Shown here piece after piece: positions 1-6,760 of a stretch of DNA of 20,248 bases (positions within the stretch are counted from its first letter, which is position 1; every line of letters starts with the position of its first letter). The notes beneath the pieces are model-generated. The model worked only from the letters and a program-made list of their open reading frames with translations. It was not told where the DNA came from and made no database searches. The stretch is taken from IMG/VR virus record IMGVR_UViG_3300037070_003705, positions 1-20,248 of that record, one strand, 5' to 3'. The translations under genes and the position numbers were made by a program. This DNA comes from a virus.

Positions 1-1265
1 GGATCCTTGCTGATGAAATTCATCTGAGCTGTGCCACCGGTTACCGCGCGGTGCTCGACCACTACGGCGTTCCGACCGCAGGCTTCACCGCCACGATGAT
101 GCGCGCCGACAAGAAGAAGCTCGGCGACATCTGGGACGAGATCGTCTACACCCGATCGACGCGGTGGGCGATCGAGAACGGCTTCCTCGTGGACGTGCGC
201 GGCAAGTCGGTCGTCGTGGACGGGCTCGACCTCGGCTCGGTGAAGGTGTCGCACGGCGACTTTCAGGACCAGGCGCTCGCCACCGCGCTCGAGCTGAGCA
301 ATGCGGCCGAGGCGACCGCCGAGTCCTACATACAGCACGCCAAGGATCGACAGGGCATCATCTTCGCGCCGACCGTGGCCAGTGCGTTCGACTTCTCGCG
401 GGCGTTCAACGCCGCGGGGATCGTGACCGCCGTCATCACCGGCGACACGCCGAGCGCCGACCGTGCCGCCGTCTATCGGATGTTCGAGGCGGGCAGCGTC
501 CAGTGCCTCAGTTCCGTCGGCGTGCTCACGACCGGCTTCGACGCGCCGTGGGCGAGCTGCGCGGTCATCGCCCGACCGACCCACTCGGCCGGGCTGTTCA
601 TCCAGATGGCCGGCAGGATCCTGCGACCGTGGGCGGCCGGCGGCAAGAAGGACGCGCTCATCCTCGACGTCGTGGGCGCGGCGGCCAAGCACTCGCTCGC
701 GCACGTCGGATCGCTCACCACGAGCAGCGACGAGGACGAGAAGCCGATCGAGCTCCGCGAGGACGAGACGCTGCTGGAGGCGATCCAGCGCCGTGAGAAG
801 ACGCTCGTTCACGGCAAGCTCGTACTCGGCGACATCGACCTGTTCCGCGACCGCTCGACCAACTGGCTGCGGACAGTGGGCGGGGTCTGGTTCATCAGTA
901 CGACCCTTCTGACCTACTTCTTGTGGCAGGATGCGACGGGCGCTTACACGGTCGGCGTGCAGCCGAAGCAGGGCGGCAAGGCCGAGCGGTTGTACGACGG
1001 GCTCACGCTCGAGGCCGCCATGCAATGGGCGGAAGTCGAGGCGACGGAGGAGGACCCGTCACTGGCCCTGCGTGCGGCGTCCTGGCGCAAGGGCAACAAG
1101 GCACCGTCCGACGGTCAGGTGTCGTTCGCTCGAGGGCTCGGGATCGCCGACCCGGAGACGATGACGAAGAGAGATCTCAGCGACGCGATCAGCGTTCGCA
1201 TTGCAAGCCGGTCACTCGATCGCAGGTTCGCACCACGGAACCAGACCGAGACGGCGAGCGTCTAA
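1..1265 (+). CDS. SF2 DEAD/DEAH-type helicase, 5' partial
   Basis: This is the C-terminal part of an ATP-dependent superfamily 2 helicase, probably acting in phage DNA replication or recombination. The reading frame is open to the left edge (first full codon at 3), so the Walker A part and the true start lie outside the window. An in-frame GTG at 51 is not the start, because the motif II box DEIH lies before it at 12-23. Motif III appears as GFTAT (81-95). The second RecA-like lobe shows GIIFAPT, a motif V TTGFDAP (about 528-548) and a motif VI QMAGRILRP (603-629). The order and spacing match type III restriction/UvrB-like phage helicases. The last ~100 residues are an unassigned tail. The gene ends 5 bases before the next ATG, which suggests co-transcription with the exonuclease. 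The helicase assignment is firm; the exact role is inferred. Confidence 0.93.
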   Translation, partial: ILADEIHLSCATGYRAVLDHYGVPTAGFTATMMRADKKKLGDIWDEIVYTRSTRWAIENGFLVDVRGKSVVVDGLDLGSVKVSHGDFQDQALATALELSNAAEATAESYIQHAKDRQGIIFAPTVASAFDFSRAFNAAGIVTAVITGDTPSADRAAVYRMFEAGSVQCLSSVGVLTTGFDAPWASCAVIARPTHSAGLFIQMAGRILRPWAAGGKKDALILDVVGAAAKHSLAHVGSLTTSSDEDEKPIELREDETLLEAIQRREKTLVHGKLVLGDIDLFRDRSTNWLRTVGGVWFISTTLLTYFLWQDATGAYTVGVQPKQGGKAERLYDGLTLEAAMQWAEVEATEEDPSLALRAASWRKGNKAPSDGQVSFARGLGIADPETMTKRDLSDAISVRIASRSLDRRFAPRNQTETASV

Positions 1266-1270
1266 CCGTC

Positions 1271-3274
1271 ATGGCGCCCATCATCCCGATCGAGATCCGC
1301 ATCAAGAGAAACATTCGAGTTGACCCTGTCAACGGGTGCTGGTTGTGGACGGGCGCAGTGGACCGCGAGGGATACGGACGTATGGGCGTCCAAGGTACGC
1401 CACGAAAATCTCACAGGGTCTCATATCAGACCTTCAAAGGGCCGATCCCCGAGGGCCTAGTCATAGACCACCTGTGCAGGATTCCGAGCTGCGTTAACCC
1501 GGAGCATCTGGAGCCCGTCACCCCTGGCGAGAACACCCTGAGGATGGTAGCCGCAGGTGCGCACGGAGGGTCTAAGAAGACTCACTGCCCGCGAGGTCAC
1601 GCCTACAGTTCCAAAAATACGTACATCCATCCGACAAGCGGTAGCCGAATCTGCATTGCGTGCCGAGAAGTACACCGCGCAACGTACCTACAGAAAAACG
1701 AGGTCAAGATGACAGACGAGTTCGAAGATCCCGACAGTGCAGACGATCCGAGCCGCATACCCCGTGACCGATGGGGGCGTCCGCTGCTTCCTCCCGTGAA
1801 CTTGGCACTCGCACGTGCCGAAGGCGAGTTGTCGCCGTCTACTCGCGTCACCACATTCGCCTCGGCGTTAGGCGATGAGTCGAACCTGACCGCATGGAAA
1901 ATGCGCATGGTCGCCAAGGGTATGGCCGAGCGTGAAGACCTGAGAATCCTCGCCCGGTCTGCCGACGCGTCTGACAAGACGACCCTGAACGAGGTGGCCG
2001 ATGCCGCATTCGAGATCGCGGGTGGCAACGTCGGCCGGCGGCTCGGCACGGCGTTTCACAAGTTCTCCGAGATCCGTGACCGCGGCGGTGAGGACAGCCT
2101 GATCGACCCCGAGTTCCTGCCTCACGTGAACGCGTACAGCGCGGCGTTGCTGGCGCATGGCATCGAGATCATGCCGGACTACATCGAGCGAATGGTTCGG
2201 TGGCAAAAGTTCTCAGTCGCGGGTAGCTTCGACAACGTCGTCATGTGGCAGGGCAAGCCGACCATCCTCGACAAGAAGGGCGGCGCCGACCTCGCCTACT
2301 CGTGGCTGAAGATCGCCGTGCAGCTCCTGTGCTACGCGTCGGCCGATGGGATCTGGTCGCAGGAGGACTACCGGTGGCTGCCAATGCCCGAGGGTCTGCG
2401 GCAGGACAAGGCGCTCGTCGCGCACGTGCCGACTGGCAAGCGTGGCGAGGCGGCGGTCTGCGACATCTACGTTGTGGACCTTGCCGAGGCCGCTGAGGCC
2501 ATCCGGATCAGCTACGAGGCGCGCGAGTGGCTCAAGATGCGCAACCTCGCCACGAAGCTGAAGCCCGCACCGATCAGCGACGCCGTGTTCGTCAGGATCC
2601 CCGAGGGGCAGGAGGACCCAACTCCTCGGATGACGGACGAGCAGCGTGTCGAGATCCAAGCACTCCGAGATGCTCTCACTGAGAGTAAGCCGCTATCCGC
2701 GCAGATCACCGAGAAGGTGCTCGCGGGCAATGTCAGCGCGCAGGAGGCGCGCCAGGCGGCCGGCTTCACTGAGGAGGACGCGCCGAAGCCCGAGCCGAAG
2801 AAGCGCGGTCGTCCGCGCAAGCTCGCATCGGTCCCGCCGCCCGTCGAGCCGTTGGCGTTCGACGAGCCCGAGGTCGAGACGATCGAAGGCGTCGAGCTCG
2901 ACGAGACGATCAAGGCTGCTGAAGCCGAGAGCATCCCGCCGATCGCCGGACCGCCTGGACGGTGCACGTTCTGCGGTCAGGAGCACTCCGAGGCGGTATG
3001 CCCCGAGTCGCTGAAGGAAGAGGAGCCGGCCGACCCGTTCGCCGCGCTCGATGCCGAGGAAGCGGATCCGTTCGCGGGAGGTGTCGGTCTCCCATACGAC
3101 GAGATCGACGAACCGGAGCATCTCCCTAGTCCGCAGGAGATCATCATCGCCCGGATCAACGAGGCGACGGGGCACGCCGACCTCTCGCAGATCCGCAAGG
3201 ATGCGCTCGCCGATGGCCTCTGGACTGACCAGATGCTGAAGCTCGGCATGGCTCGTCTGGAGTCGCTGAAGTAG
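1271..3274 (+). CDS. HNH endonuclease fused in frame to Cas4/RecB-like PD-(D/E)XK exonuclease
   Basis: From ATG 1271 the frame encodes 667 aa without a stop. Residues 1-146 are an HNH nuclease: CWLWTGA near 23-29, D66-H67, N76 and H79 in IDHLCRIPSCVNPEHLEP, and a Cys/His zinc site (C106, H110, C128, C131). Met147 (ATG 1709), preceded by GAGG five bases upstream, begins what looks like a complete 521-aa exonuclease. Its own numbering gives H117 (GTAFHKF), E160, D175 (GSFDNV), D188-x-K190 (ILDKK) and Q205-xxx-Y209, the Cas4/RecB pattern. The C-terminal region has an AT-hook-like KRGRPRK, a CCHC knuckle (CTFCGQEHSEAVC) and acidic DPF-containing segments. The exonuclease probably makes 3' or 5' ssDNA for recombination or replication. 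Either one fusion protein or two products from nested starts is possible; the sequence alone does not decide. Confidence 0.87.
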   Translation: MAPIIPIEIRIKRNIRVDPVNGCWLWTGAVDREGYGRMGVQGTPRKSHRVSYQTFKGPIPEGLVIDHLCRIPSCVNPEHLEPVTPGENTLRMVAAGAHGGSKKTHCPRGHAYSSKNTYIHPTSGSRICIACREVHRATYLQKNEVKMTDEFEDPDSADDPSRIPRDRWGRPLLPPVNLALARAEGELSPSTRVTTFASALGDESNLTAWKMRMVAKGMAEREDLRILARSADASDKTTLNEVADAAFEIAGGNVGRRLGTAFHKFSEIRDRGGEDSLIDPEFLPHVNAYSAALLAHGIEIMPDYIERMVRWQKFSVAGSFDNVVMWQGKPTILDKKGGADLAYSWLKIAVQLLCYASADGIWSQEDYRWLPMPEGLRQDKALVAHVPTGKRGEAAVCDIYVVDLAEAAEAIRISYEAREWLKMRNLATKLKPAPISDAVFVRIPEGQEDPTPRMTDEQRVEIQALRDALTESKPLSAQITEKVLAGNVSAQEARQAAGFTEEDAPKPEPKKRGRPRKLASVPPPVEPLAFDEPEVETIEGVELDETIKAAEAESIPPIAGPPGRCTFCGQEHSEAVCPESLKEEEPADPFAALDAEEADPFAGGVGLPYDEIDEPEHLPSPQEIIIARINEATGHADLSQIRKDALADGLWTDQMLKLGMARLESLK

Positions 3275-3300
3275 TCGGTCCGGCCTGTTAGGCTGACCGA
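3275..3300 (+). terminator. Imperfect hairpin after the exonuclease stop
   Basis: TCGGTC (3275-3280) pairs with GACCGA (3295-3300), and an inner GCC/GGC pair closes a TGTTA loop. The hairpin starts right after the exonuclease stop codon. It has an internal mismatch and no T tract, so it may be a weak terminator or an RNA processing site. The same bases contain TAGGCT (3289-3294), which could instead be a -10 hexamer for the next gene. Confidence 0.3.
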
Positions 3301-3339
3301 GTTCATCAATCATCACTCTCAAAAAGGGAGACATCGAAC

Positions 3340-3843
3340 ATGACGACCACCGACCCATTCTCGGAGCCGGGACCCCGCGGGGCTGGGAAATTTCCCGCCA
3401 TGAAGCAGCTCAAGGGCCGACTGCTTCTCGTCACGCCGACCGCGCTGACGAAGAACGCCACGTCCCCCCTGAAGAAGGACGCGTCCGGCAACCTCATCCC
3501 TCACGACAGGATGACTGCTGACGTGACCTTCCTCGACGGCGACCCGATCAAGGGCGTACTCGACAAGGACGGGGAGGTCACGCACGTTTACGACGAGCCG
3601 CTGAACGCTCCGCACAAGCTCGAGTCCATGTGGATCAGCCAGACGGTGCTGGTCAACCAGCTCCGGAAGGCCGAGAAGAACGGCGGCATGGTCCTCGGTC
3701 GGCTCGTGCAGCTTCCGCCGACTCAGGCGGGCAACGCGAAGGCGTGGTCCCTCGACGCGGCCAGCGACGAGGACAAGAAGATCGCACGGGCGTGGATCGA
3801 GAAGCAGAAGGTGGACGAGGACGACCCGTTCGCGTCCGCCTGA
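3340..3843 (+). CDS. Unknown acidic-tailed protein, candidate ssDNA-binding protein
   Basis: This 167-aa protein has a strong Shine-Dalgarno AAAAAGGGAG (3321-3330) that fixes the ATG start. I do not recognise the family. It lies between a recombination exonuclease and DNA polymerase, a common place for an ssDNA-binding or annealing protein. The middle contains beta-rich stretches (KGRLLLVTPT, MTADVTFLDG, MVLGRLVQLP) compatible with an OB-like fold. The C-terminus is acidic and ends DEDDPFASA, reminiscent of the bacterial SSB tip (DDIPF), which recruits partner proteins, although three residues follow the Phe here. The N-terminus also carries TDPF. There are no membrane segments and no cysteines. 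The SSB assignment is inference from position and tail only; a polymerase accessory factor is equally possible. Confidence 0.85.
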   Translation: MTTTDPFSEPGPRGAGKFPAMKQLKGRLLLVTPTALTKNATSPLKKDASGNLIPHDRMTADVTFLDGDPIKGVLDKDGEVTHVYDEPLNAPHKLESMWISQTVLVNQLRKAEKNGGMVLGRLVQLPPTQAGNAKAWSLDAASDEDKKIARAWIEKQKVDEDDPFASA

Positions 3844-3859
3844 TCCGTCCCACCCATCT

Positions 3860-3882
3860 CGGCTAGTCGGTGTCGTTAGCCG
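3860..3882 (+). repeat. Small hairpin with CGGTGTCG loop
   Basis: CGGCTA (3860-3865) and TAGCCG (3877-3882) form a 6-bp stem around an 11-base loop. The loop contains CGGTGTCG (3868-3875). The same octamer occupies the loop of the longer hairpin just downstream. Confidence 0.5.
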
Positions 3883-3887
3883 AAACC

Positions 3888-3924
3888 CTGAGCGCGTCCG
3901 TGCGGTGTCGGCGGACGCGCTCAG
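3888..3924 (+). terminator. 13-bp perfect hairpin before DNA polymerase
   Basis: CTGAGCGCGTCCG (3888-3900) and CGGACGCGCTCAG (3912-3924) are perfect inverted repeats around an 11-base loop holding CGGTGTCG (3903-3910). No T run follows, so it is either a U-less actinobacterial-type terminator/attenuator or an RNA stability or regulatory element. It sits in the 104-base gap before the polymerase, and its presence argues against the upstream GTG (3870) as the polymerase start. Confidence 0.6.
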
Positions 3925-3947
3925 TCATCTCACGAGGAGCACCGCGC

Positions 3948-5765
3948 ATGGCCGATCCGCCCGTCACACCGGCCGCTGAGGGCACGTTCGACGCCGGACC
4001 GGGGGTGAAGTACACCGTCGGCCGCGAGCACGTCACCGAGGCGCTCGTGGGCATGATGCGCCGTGACCGGCGGTTCGCCTGCGACATAGAGACCTTCGGG
4101 CTCGGGACGGATGCGCTGCGGATCAAGTGCGTCACGCTCGCGCACACCGATCACGCGGTCGTGCTCGACCCGCGCGATCCGATGCAGGCTCACGTGCTGC
4201 GCAAGGCGTTCGACCACGCCACCGAACTGGTCATGCACAACTCGACGTATGACGCGCCTGTCCTCGTTCGCACGGGCCTGATGGATCCCGAGAACATCGC
4301 CAAGGTGGTCGACACCCTCATCTTCGCTCGGCTCGCCGACCCCGATGAGCGGTCGCGGAAGAGCCTTGACGTGTGCGCGGAGAAGATGCTCGGCGCCAAG
4401 GGTCAGAACCTCATCGTCCAGGTGTTCAGGTCTCAGGGCATGACCAAGAAGCAAGGCTTCTACGAGTTCGACATCGACCGGTGGGAATACCTGCTCGGCG
4501 CGGTCACCGACGGACTCGTCACGGCCGCGCTGCGACCGGTCGTCGAGGCGGCGGCGCTGCGGCAGCTCACGACCGACCACCCGTTCAGCAAGTGGGGTGT
4601 GACCGGCGACGAGGCACACCGTCTTGTCTGGCGTGAGCAGCGAATCAACCGGATGATGCTGCGGCGAGCATGCAAAGGTCTGCGGGTCGACTTCGAGTTC
4701 CTCGACAAGTACCGCGAGGCCAACGCCATCACGGTCCGAGAGGCCGAGGAGGCGCTCACCGAAGCCGGGATCCGTCCGGGTGTCGGCACGGACCTGGCGG
4801 CCGTGCTCGAGGCCGCAGGAGCCATGCCGGACGACCATCCCCGTACCGCCAAGACCGGTCAGTATCAGATGACCGCCAAGCTGGTCGAGCAGATCGGACA
4901 CCCGCTGGCTAAGCAGTTCATCGAGCACAAGCGGATCCTGAAGATTCAGAACGACTACCTCGTCAAGATCCAAGACCTCGCCGATGCCGAGGGCAGGATC
5001 CACCCGACAACCTCGATGCTCGCCGCCGTGACCGGTCGGTCTAGCATGAGCGACCCGCCGCTGCAGCAGTTCCCACAACCGGCTCGAGGGATCATCCTCG
5101 CCGATGAGGGCGACACCTTGACCTCGATCGACTGGTCGCAGATCGAGCCGGTCGTGATCTCGAACATCGCGGGTGAGCTCGGCGCGGTCGAGCACTACGA
5201 ATCCGGTGGCGACTTCTACGACGGCGTCGCCGCGATGGCCGGCGGGATCAGCCGCACGTCCGCCAAGGTGACCCTGCTCGCGCAGCTCTACGGGGAAGGC
5301 ATCAAGAAGCTCGCGGCCGACCTCGGTATGAGCGTGGACGATGCGCGCGAGCTTAAGAATCAGATCTTCGGGTCGCTGCCGCGGGTGCGGGATATGGCGC
5401 AGCGGATGCGCAACATCAGCACCGAGCACAAGAAGGTGTTCACGTTGAGCGGCCGGATCATCCCCATCCCGATGGGACTCTGGGACGGAGAATGGTCCAT
5501 CCAGTCGCACAAGGGCACGAACTTCCTGGTCCAAGGATCCGCTTACGATGTGCTGGCCGAGGCGCTGATCGCGATCGAGGATGCCGGGCTTGGTGACGCG
5601 GTCTACCTGTCGATCCACGACGAGCTGGTCACGTCCTCGTGTGCCGCCCACGACGTTCAGAAGATCATGGAGACGCCTCCCGCGAGGTTGTGCGAGATCT
5701 CCGGTCGAGTTCCGATCCTGCGCACGGACCGCGCCGAGCTCGGCGAGCGGTGGAGCAAGGGATGA
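3948..5765 (+). CDS. DNA polymerase I-like (family A) with 3'-5' exonuclease
   Basis: This 605-aa replicative polymerase carries an N-terminal proofreading domain and no 5'-3' nuclease domain, as is usual for phage Pol A proteins. The exonuclease motifs are D46-I-E48 (ACDIETFG), HNSTYD with D102, and GAVTDGLVTA with D188. The polymerase motifs are A = D395-WSQIE400, B = R436 to K440 and Y448-G (SRTSAKVTLLAQLYGEG), and C = H557-D558-E559 (SIHDELV). ATG 3948 is chosen because CGAGGAG (3933-3939) lies eight bases upstream. The frame is open back to a GTG at 3870, but that would translate the hairpin region. The stop overlaps the next start as ATGA. Motif A has Trp where Tyr is common and Pro after the Glu (DWSQIEP, versus DYSQIEL), small deviations that leave the catalytic Asp intact. 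Confidence 0.97.
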   Translation: MADPPVTPAAEGTFDAGPGVKYTVGREHVTEALVGMMRRDRRFACDIETFGLGTDALRIKCVTLAHTDHAVVLDPRDPMQAHVLRKAFDHATELVMHNSTYDAPVLVRTGLMDPENIAKVVDTLIFARLADPDERSRKSLDVCAEKMLGAKGQNLIVQVFRSQGMTKKQGFYEFDIDRWEYLLGAVTDGLVTAALRPVVEAAALRQLTTDHPFSKWGVTGDEAHRLVWREQRINRMMLRRACKGLRVDFEFLDKYREANAITVREAEEALTEAGIRPGVGTDLAAVLEAAGAMPDDHPRTAKTGQYQMTAKLVEQIGHPLAKQFIEHKRILKIQNDYLVKIQDLADAEGRIHPTTSMLAAVTGRSSMSDPPLQQFPQPARGIILADEGDTLTSIDWSQIEPVVISNIAGELGAVEHYESGGDFYDGVAAMAGGISRTSAKVTLLAQLYGEGIKKLAADLGMSVDDARELKNQIFGSLPRVRDMAQRMRNISTEHKKVFTLSGRIIPIPMGLWDGEWSIQSHKGTNFLVQGSAYDVLAEALIAIEDAGLGDAVYLSIHDELVTSSCAAHDVQKIMETPPARLCEISGRVPILRTDRAELGERWSKG

Positions 5766-6313
5766 TCAACTCGGATCCGTTCGGCGCGGTGTTCGGCTCG
5801 AGCAGGTCGGATGGCACCGGACTCGAGCACCTGCCGCGCATCGCCTCGTTCGCCGTCAAGCAGGGGTTCGCGATCCTCCCGTGTGCGCCCGACACCGGTG
5901 ATCTGATCTGTCCGCTGCCCGGCAAGCTGAAGCCTCACGACTGCGGGCTCGCGCACGTCATCCGCGGCGAGGAGAACTCGACGCACGCGATGGGGGTGTT
6001 CCGTCGGCTCGCACGGGTGCACGGCTCGGTCAACATCGCCGTGGTCCCGCACCTGTCCGGCATGCTCCACATCGAGGTGCGCGGAGCTGCTCGAGCGGCG
6101 TGGCTGGCCGAGCGGTGGGACGGCTCACCAACAGTCATGCACGGCACGGTGGCGCACTACTGGTTCCGCCTGCCGCCCGGGGCCAGAGCTCGTCCTGGCG
6201 GCGCTGTGCCGGTCCCCCCGTCCGTCATCGCGGGCGTACCGTTGCGGATGGTCAGCCCGCCCCGCGAGGCTCCCGAATGGCTGCTGAAGGCGGCACGCCT
6301 GATCTCCTGCTAA
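5762..6313 (+). CDS. Stand-alone prim-pol N-terminal-like domain, active site apparently degenerate
   Basis: This 183-aa protein starts at ATG 5762, overlapping the polymerase stop (ATGA). It resembles the bifunctional primase/polymerase N-terminal domain: GFAILPCAP near 35-43, HDCGLAHV (59-66), NIAVVPH, AHYWFRLP (131-138), VPVPPS (149-154) and APEWLLKAAR near the end. The same landmarks occur in the same order in the full primase-helicase at 6753 (GFAVVLV, HACGWAHA, NLGIELK, GHYWFYLP, ILVPPS, APTWLLDAVR), so the two are probably paralogues. The metal-binding D-x-D of the larger protein (VDAD) is replaced here by HIEVRG, with Glu105 and Arg107, so catalysis is unlikely. It may be a regulatory or structural partner of the primase or polymerase. 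The N-terminus carries an SDPF motif. The fold assignment is moderate; inactivity is inferred. Confidence 0.85.
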   Translation: MINSDPFGAVFGSSRSDGTGLEHLPRIASFAVKQGFAILPCAPDTGDLICPLPGKLKPHDCGLAHVIRGEENSTHAMGVFRRLARVHGSVNIAVVPHLSGMLHIEVRGAARAAWLAERWDGSPTVMHGTVAHYWFRLPPGARARPGGAVPVPPSVIAGVPLRMVSPPREAPEWLLKAARLISC

Positions 6314-6353
6314 GATAAGCTTTCCGCATACGTACGCGAAAGGAACCGTAAGC

Positions 6354-6533
6354 ATGGAGGATAGATGGACGGCCGAAGAGGTCGCCCAAAAACTGCACAT
6401 CACACTGCGGACGCTGTATCAGTGGAGGGTGGAAGGCAAAGGCCCTAAGGGGGCCAAGGTGGGACGACAACTGCTGTTCAAGCCTTCAGACGTCGAGTCG
6501 TGGATCGACCAGCGGAACGAGGTGTCCGAATGA
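6354..6533 (+). CDS. Excisionase/MerR-type helix-turn-helix DNA-binding protein
   Basis: A 59-aa basic protein begins at ATG 6354 with AAAGGA about nine bases upstream (6339-6344). The sequence WTAEEVAQKLHITLRTLYQW is a winged HTH of the excisionase/helix_17 type, followed by GAKVGRQLLFKPSDVESWID, the typical wing and terminal helix. Such proteins bend DNA as recombination directionality factors or act as small repressors or activators. Its stop overlaps the next start as ATGA. No integrase is visible in the window, so a transcriptional or replication-control role in this operon is as likely as excision. Confidence 0.85.
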   Translation: MEDRWTAEEVAQKLHITLRTLYQWRVEGKGPKGAKVGRQLLFKPSDVESWIDQRNEVSE

Positions 6534-6760
6534 ACGAGCGAGCTTATCTGGAGACCATGCTCAACACTGTTCAGACACTTCTACACGACGAGATGTGCCG
6601 TAAGCGCGAGGAATCCTTGCGCTATTTCGTGTACATGGTCGGATCGATCACCGAAACGACTGCGTATCTCGATTCTCAACGCGCAACGGATGGGTACCTG
6701 GAATCAGCGTTCAACCGGATCCAAGAAGTCATCCGCGAGATGTACAAGACCGATGACTGA
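6530..6760 (+). CDS. Small helical protein of unknown function
   Basis: A 76-aa protein whose ATG overlaps the HTH gene stop (ATGA) and whose end overlaps the primase-helicase start by eight bases. The sequence is nearly all predicted helix, rich in Glu, Arg and Met (LNTVQTLLHDEMCRKREESL, NRIQEVIREMYKTDD), with no motif I recognise. The tight coupling to both neighbours suggests a role in the same replication module. A longer GTG-initiated form from about 6500 is possible but would overlap the HTH gene more. Confidence 0.75.
   Translation: MNERAYLETMLNTVQTLLHDEMCRKREESLRYFVYMVGSITETTAYLDSQRATDGYLESAFNRIQEVIREMYKTDD

Noticed and set aside
3930-5651. 573-aa minus-strand open frame
   Set aside because: It is a mirror of the DNA polymerase gene caused by high third-position GC, and its sequence has no domain features.
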